Source: Candidatus Brocadiia bacterium
GTDB lineage: Bacteria > Planctomycetota > PUPC01 > DSUN01
DNA: 6,077 nucleotides
Reading direction: 5' to 3'
Assembly: GCA_016782825.1 (NCBI GenBank)
Contig: JADHXT010000232.1
Span: forward strand, 1-6,077
Shown here: in pieces, positions 5,369 to 6,077 of the stretch
Layout of the letters: each line of letters begins with the position of its first letter
Numbering within the stretch: the stretch's first letter is position 1
Notes under the pieces: model-generated
Told to the model about the DNA's origin: nothing
Seen by the model: only the letters and a program-made list of their open reading frames with translations
Databases searched by the model: none
Made by a program: the position numbers and the translations under genes

Positions 5369-5419
5369 GAGCAGGGACATTTGACAGGTACGGTTGACAC
5401 GTGGGGTGGAGTTGGCGCG
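5369..5419 (+). repeat. Right copy of the 51-bp imperfect direct repeat
   Basis: This is the counterpart of 3519-3569. Translated in register it reads TRGVELAR where the initiator reads MRGVELVR, and two of the differences are a silent GGT/GGG change and a Val/Ala change. It could be a relic of a second copy of the initiator's 5' end, or one end of an inserted segment. It also holds two TTGACA hexamers (5381, 5394) without a partner -10, and merges into a G-rich tandem pair of GGAGTTGGCG (5408-5417 and 5424-5433). Confidence 0.6.
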
Positions 5420-5511
5420 TGGGGGAGTTGGCGGGGCGCGCGGTACATGCGAGACGGAAGGTGTGGTTGGTCGGCTCTCGGGGTCTACCGGAAGCTCCAT
5501 CACTCCTTACC
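5420..5511. other. GC-rich spacer, no gene seen
   Basis: The stretch between the right direct repeat and the next promoter is G-rich at its left end. Short open frames cross it in all plus-strand registers but none resembles a protein. Together with 4663-5368, where only repeats and the A+T-rich patch are found, about 1 kb downstream of the initiator gene carries no convincing coding sequence. Confidence 0.5.
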
Positions 5512-5526
5512 GACCCAGTTCGGGAG

Positions 5527-5556
5527 TTTCCTTCTGCATTCCAGGGGAGGTACAAT
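5527..5556 (+). promoter_or_regulatory. Promoter of the lyxose isomerase gene
   Basis: TTTCCT (5527-5532), an 18-bp spacer and TACAAT (5551-5556) form a promoter that copies the one at 924-952. The stem before TTTCC also seems kept with changed bases: ACTCC (5502-5506) faces GGAGT (5523-5527) here, where the other copy has CCCCCG facing CGGGGG. The predicted leader is about 100 nt. Confidence 0.5.
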
Positions 5557-5650
5557 GCGGCATCGCGAGGGCTGACCAACGGGGCCGCCCAGGAGCCAAA
5601 TGGGAAACCTCGGTTCAGATGACCGGAGCCAGGCTCATCACGAGGAAGTA

Positions 5651-5656
5651 GAGGAG
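5651..5656 (+). promoter_or_regulatory. Ribosome binding site GAGGAG of the lyxose isomerase gene
   Basis: GAGGAG ends 8 nt before the ATG at 5665 and fixes that start. It is the clearest plus-strand ribosome site in the window. Confidence 0.75.
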
Positions 5657-5664
5657 CGACGCCG

Positions 5665-6077
5665 ATGATCACGAGACAGGCACGCGACGCGTTCGTGACG
5701 TATGCGGCCGCGACGCTGGCGAAGAGCGGGACGGTTGTCACCGACGAGGAGATCGCGGGCATCGAGATCGCCGACTACGGTCTGAGCGATCTCGGGAAGC
5801 ATGGCCTCGCCATCCTCGTCTACGTCAACACCGACCGCTGCTGCGCCAAAGAACTCATCATGATGCCCACACAGACCTGCCCGCAACACAGGCACCCCCC
5901 GGTCGAAGGCGAGCCCGGCAAGGAAGAGACCTTCCGCTGCCGTTGGGGCAAGGTGTTCCTCTACGAGGAGGGCGAGCCCGTCGCCGACCCTGCGTGCAAG
6001 GCGCCCGCGGGACACGAGGCGCATTACACGGTGTGGAACGAGATCGAGCTCAACCCCGGCGAGCAGTACACCCTGCT
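5665..6077 (+). CDS. D-lyxose (D-mannose) isomerase, cupin family, 5' part
   Basis: The enzyme interconverts D-lyxose and D-xylulose, and often D-mannose and D-fructose, in the cytoplasm, using one divalent metal held by a cupin barrel. The 137 complete codons show the family hallmarks. LAILVYVNTDRCCAKELI spans ~48-65. CPQHRHPPVEGEPGKEETFRC (72-92) includes the metal-site HxH pair His75/His77 and a Glu-rich stretch for the third ligand. WGKVFLYEEGEP lies at 94-105, and YTVWNEIELNPGEQYTL at 121-137. Most homologues have YTVWHEI at the last site, so Asn125 is a small departure. The last metal His and the C-terminal ~90 residues lie beyond the window. It has its own promoter and ribosome site. 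With the oxidoreductase under a matching promoter, it points to sugar catabolism. Confidence 0.88.
   Translation, partial: MITRQARDAFVTYAAATLAKSGTVVTDEEIAGIEIADYGLSDLGKHGLAILVYVNTDRCCAKELIMMPTQTCPQHRHPPVEGEPGKEETFRCRWGKVFLYEEGEPVADPACKAPAGHEAHYTVWNEIELNPGEQYTL

Noticed and set aside
5381..5399. Two TTGACA hexamers as -35 elements
   Set aside because: Nothing like a -10 lies 16-18 bp downstream of either.
5004..5762. 252-aa reverse open frame across the box array
   Set aside because: It translates the tandem repeats and the antisense of the lyxose isomerase start; no protein family seen.

Overview
The window looks like chromosome or large-replicon DNA of a GC-rich, planctomycete-like bacterium. 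The best evidence is a reverse-strand pair: an ECF-type sigma factor overlapping by 4 bp a PknB-type Ser/Thr kinase with a planctomycete-style N-terminus. A Tat-signal Gfo/Idh/MocA oxidoreductase start and a cupin D-lyxose isomerase fit the same kind of genome.

Layout. 1-840: the end of a possible plus-strand gene, a stand-alone LexA-type winged-helix protein (237-503) and a small unrecognised ORF (558-839). 880-1336: a terminator-like hairpin, a promoter, a structured leader and the first ~80 codons of the oxidoreductase. At 1327-1336, on the 10-bp palindrome GGCCATGGCC, this gene stops matching its family and the reverse-strand kinase begins, cut in its activation segment. Both genes are truncated head to head, so this point is an inversion breakpoint or an assembly/amplification chimera. 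1327-2873 holds the kinase and its sigma factor. 2874-3503 is non-coding as far as I can see.

3504-5420 is the unusual part. A gene at 3547-4662 encodes an Orc1/Cdc6-type AAA+ initiator with Walker A and B, sensor 1, a putative Arg finger, sensor 2 and a C-terminal winged helix. This family is typical of archaea and eukaryotes. Downstream lie a 10-bp-arm palindrome (4776-4797), a 73% A+T patch running into 30 consecutive purines (4806-4856), and six copies of a diverged 19-bp box (5016-5310) whose core, TCCACTSGAA, resembles euryarchaeal origin recognition boxes as I remember them. A related inverted repeat sits just upstream of the initiator gene. A 51-bp imperfect direct repeat flanks the whole block (3519-3569 and 5369-5419). 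Together this looks like an initiator gene with its own origin inside a bacterial genome or on a resident mobile replicon. The origin function is inferred, not shown.

5512-6077: a promoter closely resembling the one before the oxidoreductase, then the 5' part of a D-lyxose isomerase gene that runs off the window. The shared promoter suggests the two sugar-metabolism genes are expressed alike.
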